A model generated the notes under the pieces. The model was given only the letters and a program-made list of their open reading frames with translations, ran no database searches and was not told where the DNA came from. A stretch of 64,000 bases of DNA from Prolixibacteraceae bacterium (lineage in GTDB: Bacteria > Bacteroidota > Bacteroidia > Bacteroidales > Prolixibacteraceae), in the NCBI GenBank assembly GCA_019459485.1, contig JAIBEZ010000015.1:18792-82791 (forward strand). The letters are read 5' to 3'. Of this stretch, positions 8,318 to 17,715 are shown one piece after another; the stretch's first letter is position 1, and the number at the start of each line of letters is the position of its first letter. Position numbers and translations under genes: made by a program.

Positions 8318-8800
8318 TTATTCGTTTTGAGTTATACTCGTCAGGTATTTTTGAAATACCTCGCCAGTTCCCGTATGGTAATGAATCTTCCGGCCTTGTT
8401 TTCCTCCTGTACTTGAACCGATTATGGCTATATTCATTTCGTTTACCATCTTAAACGCTAATTCAACATTCCGTTGCCCTACGTGAAATACGGAAGTCTG
8501 TTCGCCAAGTACCTGGGCTCCTCCAAATATTTTACATACCAGATCTTCCTTCATGGCACCCGACTCAAGCATCTTCTGAAACAATTGTTTGATAGCAATG
8601 TTCCCATATTTAATTGTTTCCAGCCCATCACCATTCCAATACGGAAGCATATAATGGTTGATCCCTCCAATTTTTCTTTTCCGATCATAAAAGCACACAG
8701 CAACACAGGAGCCCAAAACAGTGGTAATCCATTGTGAATCGTTGCAAACATACATGGTTGACGGATGCAAAAAATGATGAACCGGGCCAAATCTATTCAT
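8318..8800 (-). CDS. cheD: Chemoreceptor glutamine deamidase CheD
   Basis: 160 residues. The catalytic Cys32 sits in TTVLGSCVAVCFYD and His49 in KIGGINHYMLP, with the third family position in HYHTGTGEVF near the C-terminus. CheD converts receptor glutamines to methylatable glutamates and in other bacteria also interacts with CheC/CheY. There is no cheC in this cluster. The gene starts at 8800, sharing one base with the stop of the upstream kinase-like gene, so the two are tightly coupled. Confidence 0.94.
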   Translation of the reverse strand: MNRFGPVHHFLHPSTMYVCNDSQWITTVLGSCVAVCFYDRKRKIGGINHYMLPYWNGDGLETIKYGNIAIKQLFQKMLESGAMKEDLVCKIFGGAQVLGEQTSVFHVGQRNVELAFKMVNEMNIAIIGSSTGGKQGRKIHYHTGTGEVFQKYLTSITQNE

Positions 8801-9687
8801 TAAAACCGTTCTTTATTATCAAGTAAAAAATCCTCCAGATCATCCCAATCTTCAGCATTCACACTTTCGGGTATCGCAACCATTATCCGTACACCACCCG
8901 GAGAATTCTCGGTCAGATTTATTTTCCCACCTAACAATTCGGTGTAAGCCTGAACGATAGATAAACCTAAACCGTGTCCGGTGTTTATGGAATTAATTTT
9001 CTCATCGAGTTGTTTAAAACGGTCAAAAATTATTTCCCGGTTATCAGCCTGAATTCCTTTTCCCTGATCGGTAACCTCAATGAATAGTTTTCCATTTTCA
9101 AAAATAAATTCCAAATGAATTTCAGAATCATTCGGGCTGTATTTTATCGAGTTGCTAACCAAGTTCTTAACTATCATTTCCAGTTTCTCACGATCTGAAA
9201 GGAATACGATATTTGTTTCAGGAACAACCTGATTGCTATAAGTTACAGCCAGTTTAATTTTCCTTTTCTCTAACTGAGAGCTGAAATAATTCAGCATATA
9301 ATTACCCAGTAAATTAACACGCACTTCACCTATTTTGGGCACTTCGGTTCCTGCTTCAATAAGGGCCGCCGCAAAAATATTTTTTAACTGAAAATCAAGA
9401 TGAAAAGCTTCTTCATAAATCAGTTCAGCCATCCGGTGAGCTTTTCCCATCTCATCCGTCTTTAACTGTTTTATATTCTCGGCCAAAGCGAGCACGCTGG
9501 CAAATGGATTTACAATCTCGTTGGTTATATTACTAATAAAATGACCTTTAAGCGTTTCCGAATCATGGAGTTTCTCGTTAACCTTATATAGATTCCGGGC
9601 CAAATCTTCATTTTCACTATTTAACTCCGCTATTTGTTTCCGGAGTAATTCAATTTCATTATCAGGCTGATTTTTATAATAATCCAT
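8800..9687 (-). CDS. Histidine kinase-like protein lacking the phospho-acceptor histidine
   Basis: 295 residues. A coiled-coil N-terminus (about 10-45) leads into a HisKA-like box reading FISNITNEIVNPFASVLAL. Asn56 stands where the phosphorylated His of the usual SHEIRTP motif should be. The HATPase_c domain keeps its ATP-binding boxes: N box MIVKNLVSNSIKYSPND, G1 VTDQGKGI, and G2 GHGLGLSIVQAY. It should therefore bind ATP but not autophosphorylate at this site. It is cytoplasmic, with no TM segments. The C-terminus ends in NKERF, resembling the FERF end of the neighbouring MCP. It sits between cheR and cheD and may act as a scaffold or allosteric partner (inference). Confidence 0.88.
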   Translation of the reverse strand: MDYYKNQPDNEIELLRKQIAELNSENEDLARNLYKVNEKLHDSETLKGHFISNITNEIVNPFASVLALAENIKQLKTDEMGKAHRMAELIYEEAFHLDFQLKNIFAAALIEAGTEVPKIGEVRVNLLGNYMLNYFSSQLEKRKIKLAVTYSNQVVPETNIVFLSDREKLEMIVKNLVSNSIKYSPNDSEIHLEFIFENGKLFIEVTDQGKGIQADNREIIFDRFKQLDEKINSINTGHGLGLSIVQAYTELLGGKINLTENSPGGVRIMVAIPESVNAEDWDDLEDFLLDNKERF

Positions 9688-9691
9688 AACC

Positions 9692-10546
9692 TTAAGTATT
9701 AATTTTCACATATACACTCGGCGCAATTGATCTGATAGGTAAATTCATATTAATCAACGACTCGGAATGACCAATAAACAAATAACCACCAATCTTTAAT
9801 TTATCCAGAATTTTCGTCAGCACTTGCTGCTGAATCTGATGTTCAAAATAAATGAGCGTATTCCGAAGAAAAATCAAATCAAATTGGGTATCCAATACAT
9901 ACACATTGTCCATAAGATTCAGATAGGCAGGCTTAACTCTGTCTCTCAAATTTTTAACAATTCTCACCTTTTTATCTATCAAACTTTTACTTTTCAGAAA
10001 GTACCGCTTTTTGATCTCAAGCGGAATTTCCTCAACCTGCGACATCGGATATACCGCTTGTCGGGCTGTTTTAAGCATTCTGCCTGAAATATCTGTTGCA
10101 ACAATGGAATAATCGAAGCGAAAATTTCGTGATTGCATAAATTCCTCTAAAGTTATTGCCATAGAATACGCTTCCTGTCCACTGGAACAACCAGCACTCC
10201 ATAATTTCAACTGAAAAAAAGAGTTCGTTTGCTTTTCGCAGAATATTTCCGGAAGTACGTGATCGGTAATAAACTGAAAATGCTCCTTCTCCCGAAAAAA
10301 ATCAGTTTTATTCGTTGAAATGTAATCAGCCAGAATCGATATTTCCACAGAATCATGCTCGGTGGTAAACAATCGCCTGGCATACTCGTCAAACGATTTG
10401 ATATCCAACTCCCGCAATCGCCGCTGAAGCCGCGCCTGAAACATGATTTTCTTTTCGGCAGACATTTTTATGCCATACTTTTCGGTAATCATTCTGCCCA
10501 GCTTCAGGAAAAGTTCGTCAGATATTTGTATAAGTTCCGATTTCAA
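9692..10546 (-). CDS. cheR: Chemotaxis protein methyltransferase CheR
   Basis: 284 residues of the usual CheR length: an all-helical N-domain (about 1-85, with YISTNKTDFFREKEHF) and the SAM-binding methyltransferase domain. The SAM loop is KLWSAGCSSGQEAYSMAI; most homologues have GCSTGEEPYS, so Gln replaces Glu here. Further motifs are VATDISGRMLKTA, FDLIFLRNTLIYF and GYLFIGHSESL. It methylates MCP glutamates using S-adenosylmethionine. The neighbouring MCP ends in an aromatic peptide of the sort that can tether CheR. It starts 21 bp downstream of the MCP gene. Confidence 0.95.
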   Translation of the reverse strand: MKSELIQISDELFLKLGRMITEKYGIKMSAEKKIMFQARLQRRLRELDIKSFDEYARRLFTTEHDSVEISILADYISTNKTDFFREKEHFQFITDHVLPEIFCEKQTNSFFQLKLWSAGCSSGQEAYSMAITLEEFMQSRNFRFDYSIVATDISGRMLKTARQAVYPMSQVEEIPLEIKKRYFLKSKSLIDKKVRIVKNLRDRVKPAYLNLMDNVYVLDTQFDLIFLRNTLIYFEHQIQQQVLTKILDKLKIGGYLFIGHSESLINMNLPIRSIAPSVYVKINT

Positions 10547-10567
10547 GAAAAATAAATTTTAAGCATA

Positions 10568-12583
10568 TTAAAACCGTTCAAAATCATCGTCTGAACTATC
10601 CGGAATATCCAAATCGATCACAACTCCACTTTTAGTTTCCTGTTGAGTCAGCTCAACAGGAGGTTCGGGATTTGTGTATTGACTTTCTACAGAACCAATA
10701 CCTGCTGCATTTTTATCCGTTTTAAAAAACGCGATAATGCCCTGCAACTTTTTGGCATGTGTCGATAATTCAGAGGCATTGGTCGATAACTCTTCAGCCG
10801 TAGCGGCATTTTGCTGAGTAACCATATTCAATTGCTGAATAGCTTGATTAATTTGGTCGGCTCCGGCGCTTTGCTCGTAGTTTGCCGAAGATATCTCCTG
10901 AATCAAATGCGATGTTTTCTGAATGTCAGGCACAATTTCCTTCATAAGTTTTCCGGCCTCTTCTGCATTAAAGACACTCGATTTGGTCAACTGATCGATT
11001 TCTGATGCTGCCAGTTTGCTTCGGTCTGCCAGTTTTCCAACTTCGGCGGCAACCACACCAAAACCCCGCCCGTGTTCTCCTGCCCTTGCCGCTTCAACCG
11101 CGGCATTTAGTGCCAGGATGTTGGTTTGAAAAGCGATGTCGCCAATGATCGAAATCTTGTTCGCAATTTCGCGCATGGCATCCACTGTCTGAATAACTTT
11201 ATCGCTTCCCTGACAAATATCGTTTTCTGCCTTTACTGCAATTTTTTCGGTTTGCTTCGCATTTTCATTGTTCTGCTGAATATTTGCAGCCATTTCTTCA
11301 ATAGCAGCCGAAACTTCTTCGGCAGATGCAGCCTGTGTTGACGCTCCATGAGATACCAACTGCGATGAAGAACTCAGCTCAAGGCTTGCTACAGCCAAAT
11401 TTTCTGCTGTTTCTGAAATGTATGCAATAATCTCCCGAATACGATTATTCATAAGCTGAAGATTATGAGCCAAGATTCCGATTTCGTCCTTTTGTACAAT
11501 ATCCAACTCGGCAGTTAAATCACCCTTCGCCAGTTTTTGGGCAAATTCGATACCTTTCATCATTGGGTCTGTAATTTTTCTCGACATATAAACGGCAGTC
11601 CAGGTAGCTACAACCAATGAAATCAACACCAATAAAATCTTAATGAAAATGGAAGCCATAATTGACTGGTCAAATCCGCGGGCAATCTCAGAAGTATAGT
11701 TTATCGACGAATTTCTCAAATTGGTGAAATTCTGCACCAGTTTCTCAGAAATGGCTGTATCGGTTTGTTTATACTCCTGAAGTTTCCCCAACTTGTCAGA
11801 GAGTTCGATTAAAGCAGCTTTGTAATCGAGTGAAGCTTTTTCGATCTGGTTGATTAAGTCGATATCGGCTTTCATCCTTAGTGTTGATTTCAGGAAAGCA
11901 ATATGCTCATTAATTACATCAAAACCTTTAATGGATTTGTTTAGCGCTGTATTTTCGCGGGTGGATAAGGCCTGAAATGCTACATTTTGAACAGCATGTG
12001 CCGTATCGATTATGGTTGTTATGCTGCCGATTTTTCGGAGGCGCAAATCAGCAGCCAGTCCATAGGAAATTTCGCGTCGCAACGATTGGCTTTGAGTTCG
12101 TTGAAGTGTCCGGCAGCTATTGGCAAAAATAGCCGAATTTTGAGTAATCCGGTCTTTCAACACATTAACGTCCTGAATCGTCTTAAACGCCAGCATGATC
12201 ATTTGTTCATACTGCGGAATCTGAATCCGTGCTTCACTCAGATTCTGCTCCAGCTCAGTCAGGTTGGGTGACCGTTCAAGCAAAAGTTCGCCATCGGTTA
12301 ATGCCTGCTTAAGCGAATCAAGTTCAATTCGGGCCGATTTATAATAGTTCGATTTTCCGGTTAAATAATAACCTTCCGTGTAAAATGCGACCTCATGAGT
12401 ACGGAGACTTAATTTAGACGCAAGCTCCAGTTGCGGAAGAAATTCTTTGGAAAACGATTTCATATCCCTTTTAAACAAAAGCAGGGTAACAATAGTGCTG
12501 GCAGCCAGAATAAAACCTAACACTATTAAAATACCAAAGGCCCCAAGTAGTTTTGTCCGTATTTTTAAATCAGCAAATCTCAT
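10568..12583 (-). CDS. Methyl-accepting chemotaxis protein
   Basis: 671 residues. TM1 lies near residues 12-37 ([19 protein letters not shown]). A periplasmic helical sensor of about 270 residues (4HB-like) follows, then TM2 ([19 protein letters not shown]), a HAMP domain ([20 protein letters not shown]) and a long signalling coiled coil. The tip is intact ([37 protein letters not shown]). The C-terminus ends in DDDFERF, an acidic-aromatic tail similar to tethering pentapeptides such as NWETF. It is the only receptor in the cluster, so it is probably the dedicated input for this CheA. The ligand is unknown. Confidence 0.95.
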   Translation of the reverse strand: MRFADLKIRTKLLGAFGILIVLGFILAASTIVTLLLFKRDMKSFSKEFLPQLELASKLSLRTHEVAFYTEGYYLTGKSNYYKSARIELDSLKQALTDGELLLERSPNLTELEQNLSEARIQIPQYEQMIMLAFKTIQDVNVLKDRITQNSAIFANSCRTLQRTQSQSLRREISYGLAADLRLRKIGSITTIIDTAHAVQNVAFQALSTRENTALNKSIKGFDVINEHIAFLKSTLRMKADIDLINQIEKASLDYKAALIELSDKLGKLQEYKQTDTAISEKLVQNFTNLRNSSINYTSEIARGFDQSIMASIFIKILLVLISLVVATWTAVYMSRKITDPMMKGIEFAQKLAKGDLTAELDIVQKDEIGILAHNLQLMNNRIREIIAYISETAENLAVASLELSSSSQLVSHGASTQAASAEEVSAAIEEMAANIQQNNENAKQTEKIAVKAENDICQGSDKVIQTVDAMREIANKISIIGDIAFQTNILALNAAVEAARAGEHGRGFGVVAAEVGKLADRSKLAASEIDQLTKSSVFNAEEAGKLMKEIVPDIQKTSHLIQEISSANYEQSAGADQINQAIQQLNMVTQQNAATAEELSTNASELSTHAKKLQGIIAFFKTDKNAAGIGSVESQYTNPEPPVELTQQETKSGVVIDLDIPDSSDDDFERF

Positions 12584-12601
12584 AGTCAGAATTTTATTCG
12601 T

Positions 12602-13084
12602 TTAATCTACGGTGTTTATAATACTTATTTCTTCTTCAGAGAAAATCTTTTCCAGATTTAAAATGATCAGAAACTCATCATTCACATTCGAAATCCCATA
12701 AATAAATTCATTGTTAAAACCCTTGCCAACTGAAGGCGGGGATTTTATTTGATCCCGGTCAAGAACAACAACTTTCTCAACCGAATCGACAATAATACCT
12801 GAGCTTAACACCTGTCCGTCCAATTCAAAAACAAGTATCAGGATACAAGTATTCCGGGTATTTTCCACTTCCTGAAACCCAAATTTTAAACGGCCGTCGA
12901 AAACCGGCAATACTTCTCCAAAATGGTTAATAATACCTTTAAAATACCGAGGAGAATTGGGTACCCTGGTTACACTAACTAAACCCAGTATTTTAGTAAC
13001 ATGGCCTATATTTACCCCGAAATACTCCGAGCCCAGCCTGAAGGTAAGATACGAATCCAGTCCATGAATGATTTCAGCAGCCAT
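12602..13084 (-). CDS. cheW: Chemotaxis coupling protein CheW
   Basis: 160 residues, a single CheW domain of two SH3-like sub-barrels: LTFRLGSEYFGVNIGHVTKI at the start, RVPNSPRYFKGIINHFGEVLPVFD in the middle and ILIVDSVEKV-like strands near 115. It links MCP tips to CheA. It lies 18 bp upstream of the MCP gene and 4 bp downstream of cheA. Length and order of conserved blocks are ordinary. Confidence 0.93.
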   Translation of the reverse strand: MAAEIIHGLDSYLTFRLGSEYFGVNIGHVTKILGLVSVTRVPNSPRYFKGIINHFGEVLPVFDGRLKFGFQEVENTRNTCILILVFELDGQVLSSGIIVDSVEKVVVLDRDQIKSPPSVGKGFNNEFIYGISNVNDEFLIILNLEKIFSEEEISIINTVD

Positions 13085-13088
13085 TTTA

Positions 13089-15152
13089 TTACGAGTATTT
13101 TTTTATGATTTTATTTGTGTCAACAACCAATGCCAATTGTCCTGTTCCCAAAATACTGGCCCCCGAAAATATATCGTGGCCTTTCAGTAATTTTCCCAAG
13201 GGTTTAATAACCGCCTGGTATTCCCGGATTACTTCATCAACAACTAATCCAAAAAGCTGATTATCAAATCCTACCACAACTACATACTGTTCTTCGGGTA
13301 AGCTGTTCTGGCCAAAAAATTCTTCGTGCATATTCAAATAAGGAAACTGTATTCCCTCAATTTCAACGACTTGCCTGAAATCATTTTTCAACGAACTACG
13401 GCTGATTGTATAAATCTTTTTTATAACTGCCGAAGCTATAACAAAAGAACTATCCATAACCGACACCAGTAACCCATCGATAATGGATAAAGATAAGGGC
13501 AATTGTATCGAAAATCGGGTGTAACGATCTTTTTCAGTATAAATTTCAATTGAACCACGCATTTCCTGAATTCTCTTCCGCGCCACATCCATACCAATTC
13601 CTCTGCCCGACACATCAGTAACCACTTCGGATGTTGAAAAGCCCGGCTCCAGAATTAACAAGGCAGTTTCTTCGCTGGTCAATCGGGCTTGCCCGGTAAT
13701 GATTCCTTTTTCTATCGCTTTTTGTCTAATTTTTTCAATATCAAGGCCTGCTCCGTCATCTTCAATATCAATACGAACAGAACTACCAACGGTATAAGCT
13801 TTTATCGATATTGTACCAACAAGCTCCTTCTTTTTTTCTTGTCGTATTTTACTGCTTTCAATACCATGATCGAGCGAATTTCGAATAATATGCAGCATCG
13901 GCTCAGTTAGTTTCTCGATGATGTTTTTATCCAGTTCCGTTTCCATCCCTTCGGTTACCAAAACAACCTCCTTGCCTAATGATTTCGATAAATCGTGTAC
14001 CAATCGCTTAAAACGTGTACCAATACTTTGTAATGGTATCAAACTCATATCAAAAGCATTGTCGCGAAGCTGGCGGCCTAATTTCCCGAATGTTTCTGAA
14101 ATAGCATCCAGTTCGGGTACTTTGAGCGTAGAAGAAATTTGTTCCAAACGCGACTGGGCGGTTATCAACTCACTGACCAAATTCATATATTGGTCAATCT
14201 TAACCGAATCAACCCGAATTGAATCGACAGTTGCAGGAGCAAAAACAGCGTTTTTCGCTATCTCCCCCGCCGACTTTGTTGAAATGTTATCCTCTTCAGA
14301 CACCTCCGGAAGAGATGCCCCCGGCTCGGTTAATGCTTTAAAAATTTCGAGTTCAGCCGGTTCCCATTTTTCCTGATTTTGCTGAGCATTGAGAAAATCG
14401 GCCAAAACACGCTCGTTACGAACGGAGTTACCTGAAGAAACTTTGACGATCTCAATTTGCGCCTGATCGGCTACAAAAATAAAAACGTCCTGAAGGGTTT
14501 CCATTTGCTCCGATGTAGCGATAAACAGGTTCCAGGAAACATAGCAAAGAGAAGGATTTATCTCGCCCAGCTTTGGCAAACGATCCAGCAAAACCTGTAC
14601 GTTGCATTCTCCCAGGGCATTCAGCTCATCAATCAGGTAAAGCGGGTTTGTTCCGTTATTAAATATTTTTTCGTCAGGAATAAACGAAATATACCAGGTT
14701 GTCTGGGCGGTTGCAGGTACTGGCGATGGCGATGAAGTTGTTGGTCGGTCTTCGGTTTCTGTGCTTATTTCTGATGCGGTGAACCTGGCAATCTGAAGCA
14801 ACGTATCCGCCTTCATTTTTTTTGCCTGCAAAAGATGTTCTTTCTTTGGTTTTTGTATCATCAGGTTAAGCAAACCATCAAGAGAATTTAAGGTAAAGCT
14901 GATGACCTCAGAATCAATCTTATGCCTTTTCGATTTAAAAATCTCGAATAATGATTCCAAATCGTGGGTAACATCGCTTAAAAGATCGAATCCGAACATG
15001 CCACCGCTCCCTTTCATGGTATGCATGATACGAAATATTTCTCCAATTACCTGTTCATTTTCAGGATCTTGTTCCAGAAGAAGTAATCCGGATTCTAACC
15101 GTTCGCAGTACTCACGGACTTCACCTTTAAATTTCCCGACAAATGAATTCAT
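13089..15152 (-). CDS. cheA: Chemotaxis histidine kinase CheA
   Basis: 687 residues. P1 (HPt, 1-110) carries the phospho-acceptor His44 in FRIMHTMKGSGGMFGF. A ferredoxin-like segment (about 150-250, WYISFIPDEKIF...NPLYLIDELNALGE) occupies the usual P2 place. P3 dimerisation is SVKIDQYMNLVSELITAQ. The P4 kinase has N box MLHIIRNSLDHGIE, G1 IEDDGAGLDIEKI and G2 DVSGRGIGMDVARK. The P5 CheW-like domain ends the protein. All functional residues appear intact. Start ATG at 15152 shares one base with the cheY stop. It would phosphorylate the adjacent CheY, CheB and possibly the receiver of the hybrid kinase. Confidence 0.96.
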   Translation of the reverse strand: MNSFVGKFKGEVREYCERLESGLLLLEQDPENEQVIGEIFRIMHTMKGSGGMFGFDLLSDVTHDLESLFEIFKSKRHKIDSEVISFTLNSLDGLLNLMIQKPKKEHLLQAKKMKADTLLQIARFTASEISTETEDRPTTSSPSPVPATAQTTWYISFIPDEKIFNNGTNPLYLIDELNALGECNVQVLLDRLPKLGEINPSLCYVSWNLFIATSEQMETLQDVFIFVADQAQIEIVKVSSGNSVRNERVLADFLNAQQNQEKWEPAELEIFKALTEPGASLPEVSEEDNISTKSAGEIAKNAVFAPATVDSIRVDSVKIDQYMNLVSELITAQSRLEQISSTLKVPELDAISETFGKLGRQLRDNAFDMSLIPLQSIGTRFKRLVHDLSKSLGKEVVLVTEGMETELDKNIIEKLTEPMLHIIRNSLDHGIESSKIRQEKKKELVGTISIKAYTVGSSVRIDIEDDGAGLDIEKIRQKAIEKGIITGQARLTSEETALLILEPGFSTSEVVTDVSGRGIGMDVARKRIQEMRGSIEIYTEKDRYTRFSIQLPLSLSIIDGLLVSVMDSSFVIASAVIKKIYTISRSSLKNDFRQVVEIEGIQFPYLNMHEEFFGQNSLPEEQYVVVVGFDNQLFGLVVDEVIREYQAVIKPLGKLLKGHDIFSGASILGTGQLALVVDTNKIIKKYS

Positions 15153-15517
15153 CAGCGAATTACTTTGTGTAATGTTTGTAAAAGTTTTTGTGTATTGAAT
15201 GGTTTCATAAGCCAGCCTGTTGCACCTGACTCCCGAGCCTCTTTAACCATATCTATTTGATTTTCAGTAGTTAAAACTAAAATAGGAATAAATTTATAAC
15301 TATCCATACTTCTTACCTTTAAAATCAGTTCCAAGCCATTTAAATTGGGCATATGGTAATCTGTAAGCAATAAATCAATAGTCCTTCCGTCAAAATATTG
15401 CAATGCATCCATCCCATCCTGGGCCACAAGAACCTCATAGCCTTCATTCCTCAGACTAAAAGCCAATACTTCACGTATGCTTTCAGAATCGTCAACAACT
15501 AAAATTTGTTTCGACAT
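15152..15517 (-). CDS. CheY-like response regulator
   Basis: 121 residues, receiver domain only: acidic pasket ILVVDDSESIR, phospho-acceptor Asp53 in LLLTDYHMPNLNGLEL, Thr/Lys switch in ILVLTTENQ and WLMKPFN. It is encoded directly before cheA with a 1-bp overlap, so it is the natural CheA target. The output partner is not evident: there are no flagellar motor, gliding or pilus genes in the window, and the protein could act through protein contacts with a system elsewhere. Confidence 0.93.
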   Translation of the reverse strand: MSKQILVVDDSESIREVLAFSLRNEGYEVLVAQDGMDALQYFDGRTIDLLLTDYHMPNLNGLELILKVRSMDSYKFIPILVLTTENQIDMVKEARESGATGWLMKPFNTQKLLQTLHKVIR

Positions 15518-15518
15518 A

Positions 15519-15842
15519 TCAATTGTTCAATTCTATTTCGTTACCCAATCCTACATTTTCCAACAGTGTTTTTTGATCGTCATTCAAATTCCAGAAAACC
15601 TGGTAATGCACCTTTAGTTCATCCATTCGCTGGATAAAAGCCACGAATAATTGAATAAAAGTAAGATCAAAATCAACCACATTTTCAATTGTAATTGTTA
15701 CTGATTTCCCTAATCGTTCCGCCACCCCAACAAACTCTTTATGAATATATTGCGAATTATCAATAATTAGTTTACCACTGATCGACAAACCAACAGCAAG
15801 ACGATTTTCATCAGCTTTTACCTGAAACTTTATACCATCCAT
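15519..15842 (-). CDS. STAS-domain protein at the head of the chemotaxis cluster
   Basis: 107 residues with an anti-sigma-antagonist-type STAS fold (ISGKLIIDNSQYIHKEF, VTITIENVVDFDLTFIQLF). The usual phosphorylatable Ser of the DSSG loop is replaced by a DLT segment, so a serine-kinase switch is uncertain. It is the first gene of the minus-strand cluster, with 1 bp before cheY. A weak -7-like box TATCTTTA lies at 15869-15862. STAS proteins at the head of non-flagellar chemosensory clusters are known in several phyla; the binding partner here is unknown. Confidence 0.8.
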   Translation of the reverse strand: MDGIKFQVKADENRLAVGLSISGKLIIDNSQYIHKEFVGVAERLGKSVTITIENVVDFDLTFIQLFVAFIQRMDELKVHYQVFWNLNDDQKTLLENVGLGNEIELNN

Positions 15843-16009
15843 TTTTGCTTTTTGAAAAAATTAAAGATAATCGAATTTCTGATACCAATTCGCAAATAAT
15901 AAAAATGAAAAGCTTGAATATTCTGATTTTTTATCATGTTTTAAGAATTTTTAAAACTCCATTTCCGACAATCGTAATTATTTTTGAGCAAATCTTAAAT
16001 TCTACAGCT

Positions 16010-16609
16010 ATGAAACAACATTCAATACTTATTACACTGTTAATGTGCATTATAGCTACAACTCATGCACAGCAGACCGATCGAAAATCCAAAACCCCAA
16101 AAGAAGACATTAAGGTTAACCGCGAGTATGACGAAAATGGCAATCTGATCCGATTTGATTCGCTTTACACCTATAGCTGGTCAGGTGATACAACATTACT
16201 GAAATCATTTTCCCCAGCCGATTTTCCAGATCCGTTTAGTTTCTTTTCCGACAGCACTTTTCGGGGTAATTCCTTTTTCGATGGATTCGACCAATTGTTC
16301 TCAACTCCGTTCAGTACCAAAAGAGATTCCCTTTTGCTCCAAAAATTTGGCATGCTCCAACCCTTTAACAACTTCGGATTAAATAACGATTCCGTGATTT
16401 CGAACAGGAATAATTTTGAACTGTTCTTCGATGAACTTCAATCCGAAAAGAAAGATAGCATTTCATCTAAAACGCCTGGTAACAACCCAAATTCCAAACA
16501 ACCCAAATCGGTTGACGATATGATAAAAATGCTTCAGCAACACATGCAGGAAATGGAAGAACAACAGCGAAAATTCTTTAAAGAGCAACCCAAATGGGAG
16601 GAATTCTAG
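16010..16609 (+). CDS. Secreted protein of unknown function
   Basis: I place the start at ATG 16010 because it begins a clear signal peptide (MKQHSILITLLMCIIATTHA). The frame is open upstream to 15845, but that part has no start context or signal features. The mature part of about 179 residues is polar and rich in Ser, Asp and Phe, with REYDENGNLIRFDSLYTYSW, a phrase found in many Bacteroidota envelope proteins, and a Gln/Glu/Lys-rich C-terminal helix (MLQQHMQEMEEQQRKFF). A -7-like box TATTTTTG lies at 15979-15986. It is divergent from the chemotaxis cluster. I do not recognise a domain. Confidence 0.75.
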   Translation: MKQHSILITLLMCIIATTHAQQTDRKSKTPKEDIKVNREYDENGNLIRFDSLYTYSWSGDTTLLKSFSPADFPDPFSFFSDSTFRGNSFFDGFDQLFSTPFSTKRDSLLLQKFGMLQPFNNFGLNNDSVISNRNNFELFFDELQSEKKDSISSKTPGNNPNSKQPKSVDDMIKMLQQHMQEMEEQQRKFFKEQPKWEEF

Positions 16610-16719
16610 CTGCCAATTTTGTTAATATTTCTAAATCAAATCGTTGAATAGATTCGACCAATAAAAATTACCATACCTTTAGAAAACATTTTTTCAATTA
16701 TTTGCGTTTAAATAACTGA

Positions 16720-17139
16720 ATGAAAAAACTGTTTTCCATATCATTGGCGTTTCTCATGCTGCTTTCGGGCATGCAACTCACCATTTCCAGGCATTACTGC
16801 GGTGGCGAATTGGCTGATTCCCAAGTTTCAGTTTGGGGGCACGTTGCTTCGTGTGAAATGGAAACTGAAACTGATAATTGTACTCCTGCCAATACTATCG
16901 AAGAATCAGATTGCTGTAAAAACAAGGTCTCCATTTATGCGATAGATCACAACTATTCGCCTTCTTTTACCGAATTCAAAGCATTCTCGCAAACAGTTTT
17001 GCAGGTGTTTGCAATTCCTGAAAACATTACACTTCATTCATCAACTCCTGCAAGCCAGCTTTATACAGATATTTATCCGCCGGGATTCTTGCCAACCAGC
17101 ACTGTAAGCTTGCCCAAAATCTGCGTTTTCCGTATTTGA
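16720..17139 (+). CDS. HYC_CC_PP family secreted protein
   Basis: 139 residues: a signal peptide (MKKLFSISLAFLMLLSGMQ), then the three family marks SRHYCGGEL, SDCCKNK and YPPGF in order. These small Cys/His-bearing proteins accompany metal-efflux genes in Bacteroidota, and this one is the first gene of the copper island, followed by an HMA protein and the CusA-type pump. A periplasmic metal-binding or sensing role is inferred from context. No biochemical function is established to my knowledge. Confidence 0.83.
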   Translation: MKKLFSISLAFLMLLSGMQLTISRHYCGGELADSQVSVWGHVASCEMETETDNCTPANTIEESDCCKNKVSIYAIDHNYSPSFTEFKAFSQTVLQVFAIPENITLHSSTPASQLYTDIYPPGFLPTSTVSLPKICVFRI

Positions 17140-17253
17140 TTTTTTGTATTGAAATTCAGGTAGAAAACATTTCACCTGACAATCTTTTATCGTGTCTTGA
17201 TACTTGTATCCTGATACTATTATTAAATACATTAACATCAAATACCTAATAGC

Positions 17254-17607
17254 ATGAAAACTGTAAAAATTAGTATAGTAGCCTTGCTGACAATTGTTTT
17301 GGGCGCAAACTCTTATGCCCAAACGCACAATCATTCCCAAACAACTTCTACAAAAACTGAAACATTGAAAGTTTCAGGAAACTGCGACATGTGCAAAACG
17401 CGCATCGAAAAGGCCGCAAAGCTTGATGGAATAAACAAAGCCGAATGGAGTACCAAAACAAAAACACTTTCGGTAACCTACGATCCGGCCAAAACAAACA
17501 TGGAACAAGTTGGTAAAAAAGTAGCCGCCGCAGGCCACGACAACGAAAAGGCAAAAGCAACCGACATAGTTTACGACAAACTGCCAGGCTGCTGCCAATA
17601 CCGGTAA
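17254..17607 (+). CDS. Secreted heavy-metal-associated (HMA) domain protein
   Basis: 117 residues: a signal peptide (about 1-23), a His-rich linker (QTHNHSQTT), then an HMA ferredoxin-like fold with the metal site SGNCDMCKTRIEKAAK in place of the common GMTCxxC loop. The tail reads AGHDNEKAKATDIVYDKL and ends GCCQYR. The same GNCxMC...GHD...CC layout recurs in the CusB C-terminus and in the protein at 25007. It is probably a periplasmic metal carrier for the efflux system encoded next. It lies 108 bp upstream of the chosen cusA start. Confidence 0.87.
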   Translation: MKTVKISIVALLTIVLGANSYAQTHNHSQTTSTKTETLKVSGNCDMCKTRIEKAAKLDGINKAEWSTKTKTLSVTYDPAKTNMEQVGKKVAAAGHDNEKAKATDIVYDKLPGCCQYR

Positions 17608-17715
17608 TTCAATTCAACAATTATTCGATTCGACAATTTGATAATGGAAGAATCAAAACTTCTGTTTTTTTTCATTGTCGAATCATCGAATTCTCACATT
17701 TTCAAATTACTCAAC

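Noticed and set aside
15845..16009. 55-residue N-terminal extension of the secreted protein at 16010
   Set aside because: The downstream ATG begins a clear signal peptide and has a -7-like box at the right place; the upstream part has no such features.
17638..17715. Upstream start of CusA
   Set aside because: The 26 extra residues are unlike family N-termini; MFNRLVKYFLEN matches the normal beginning.
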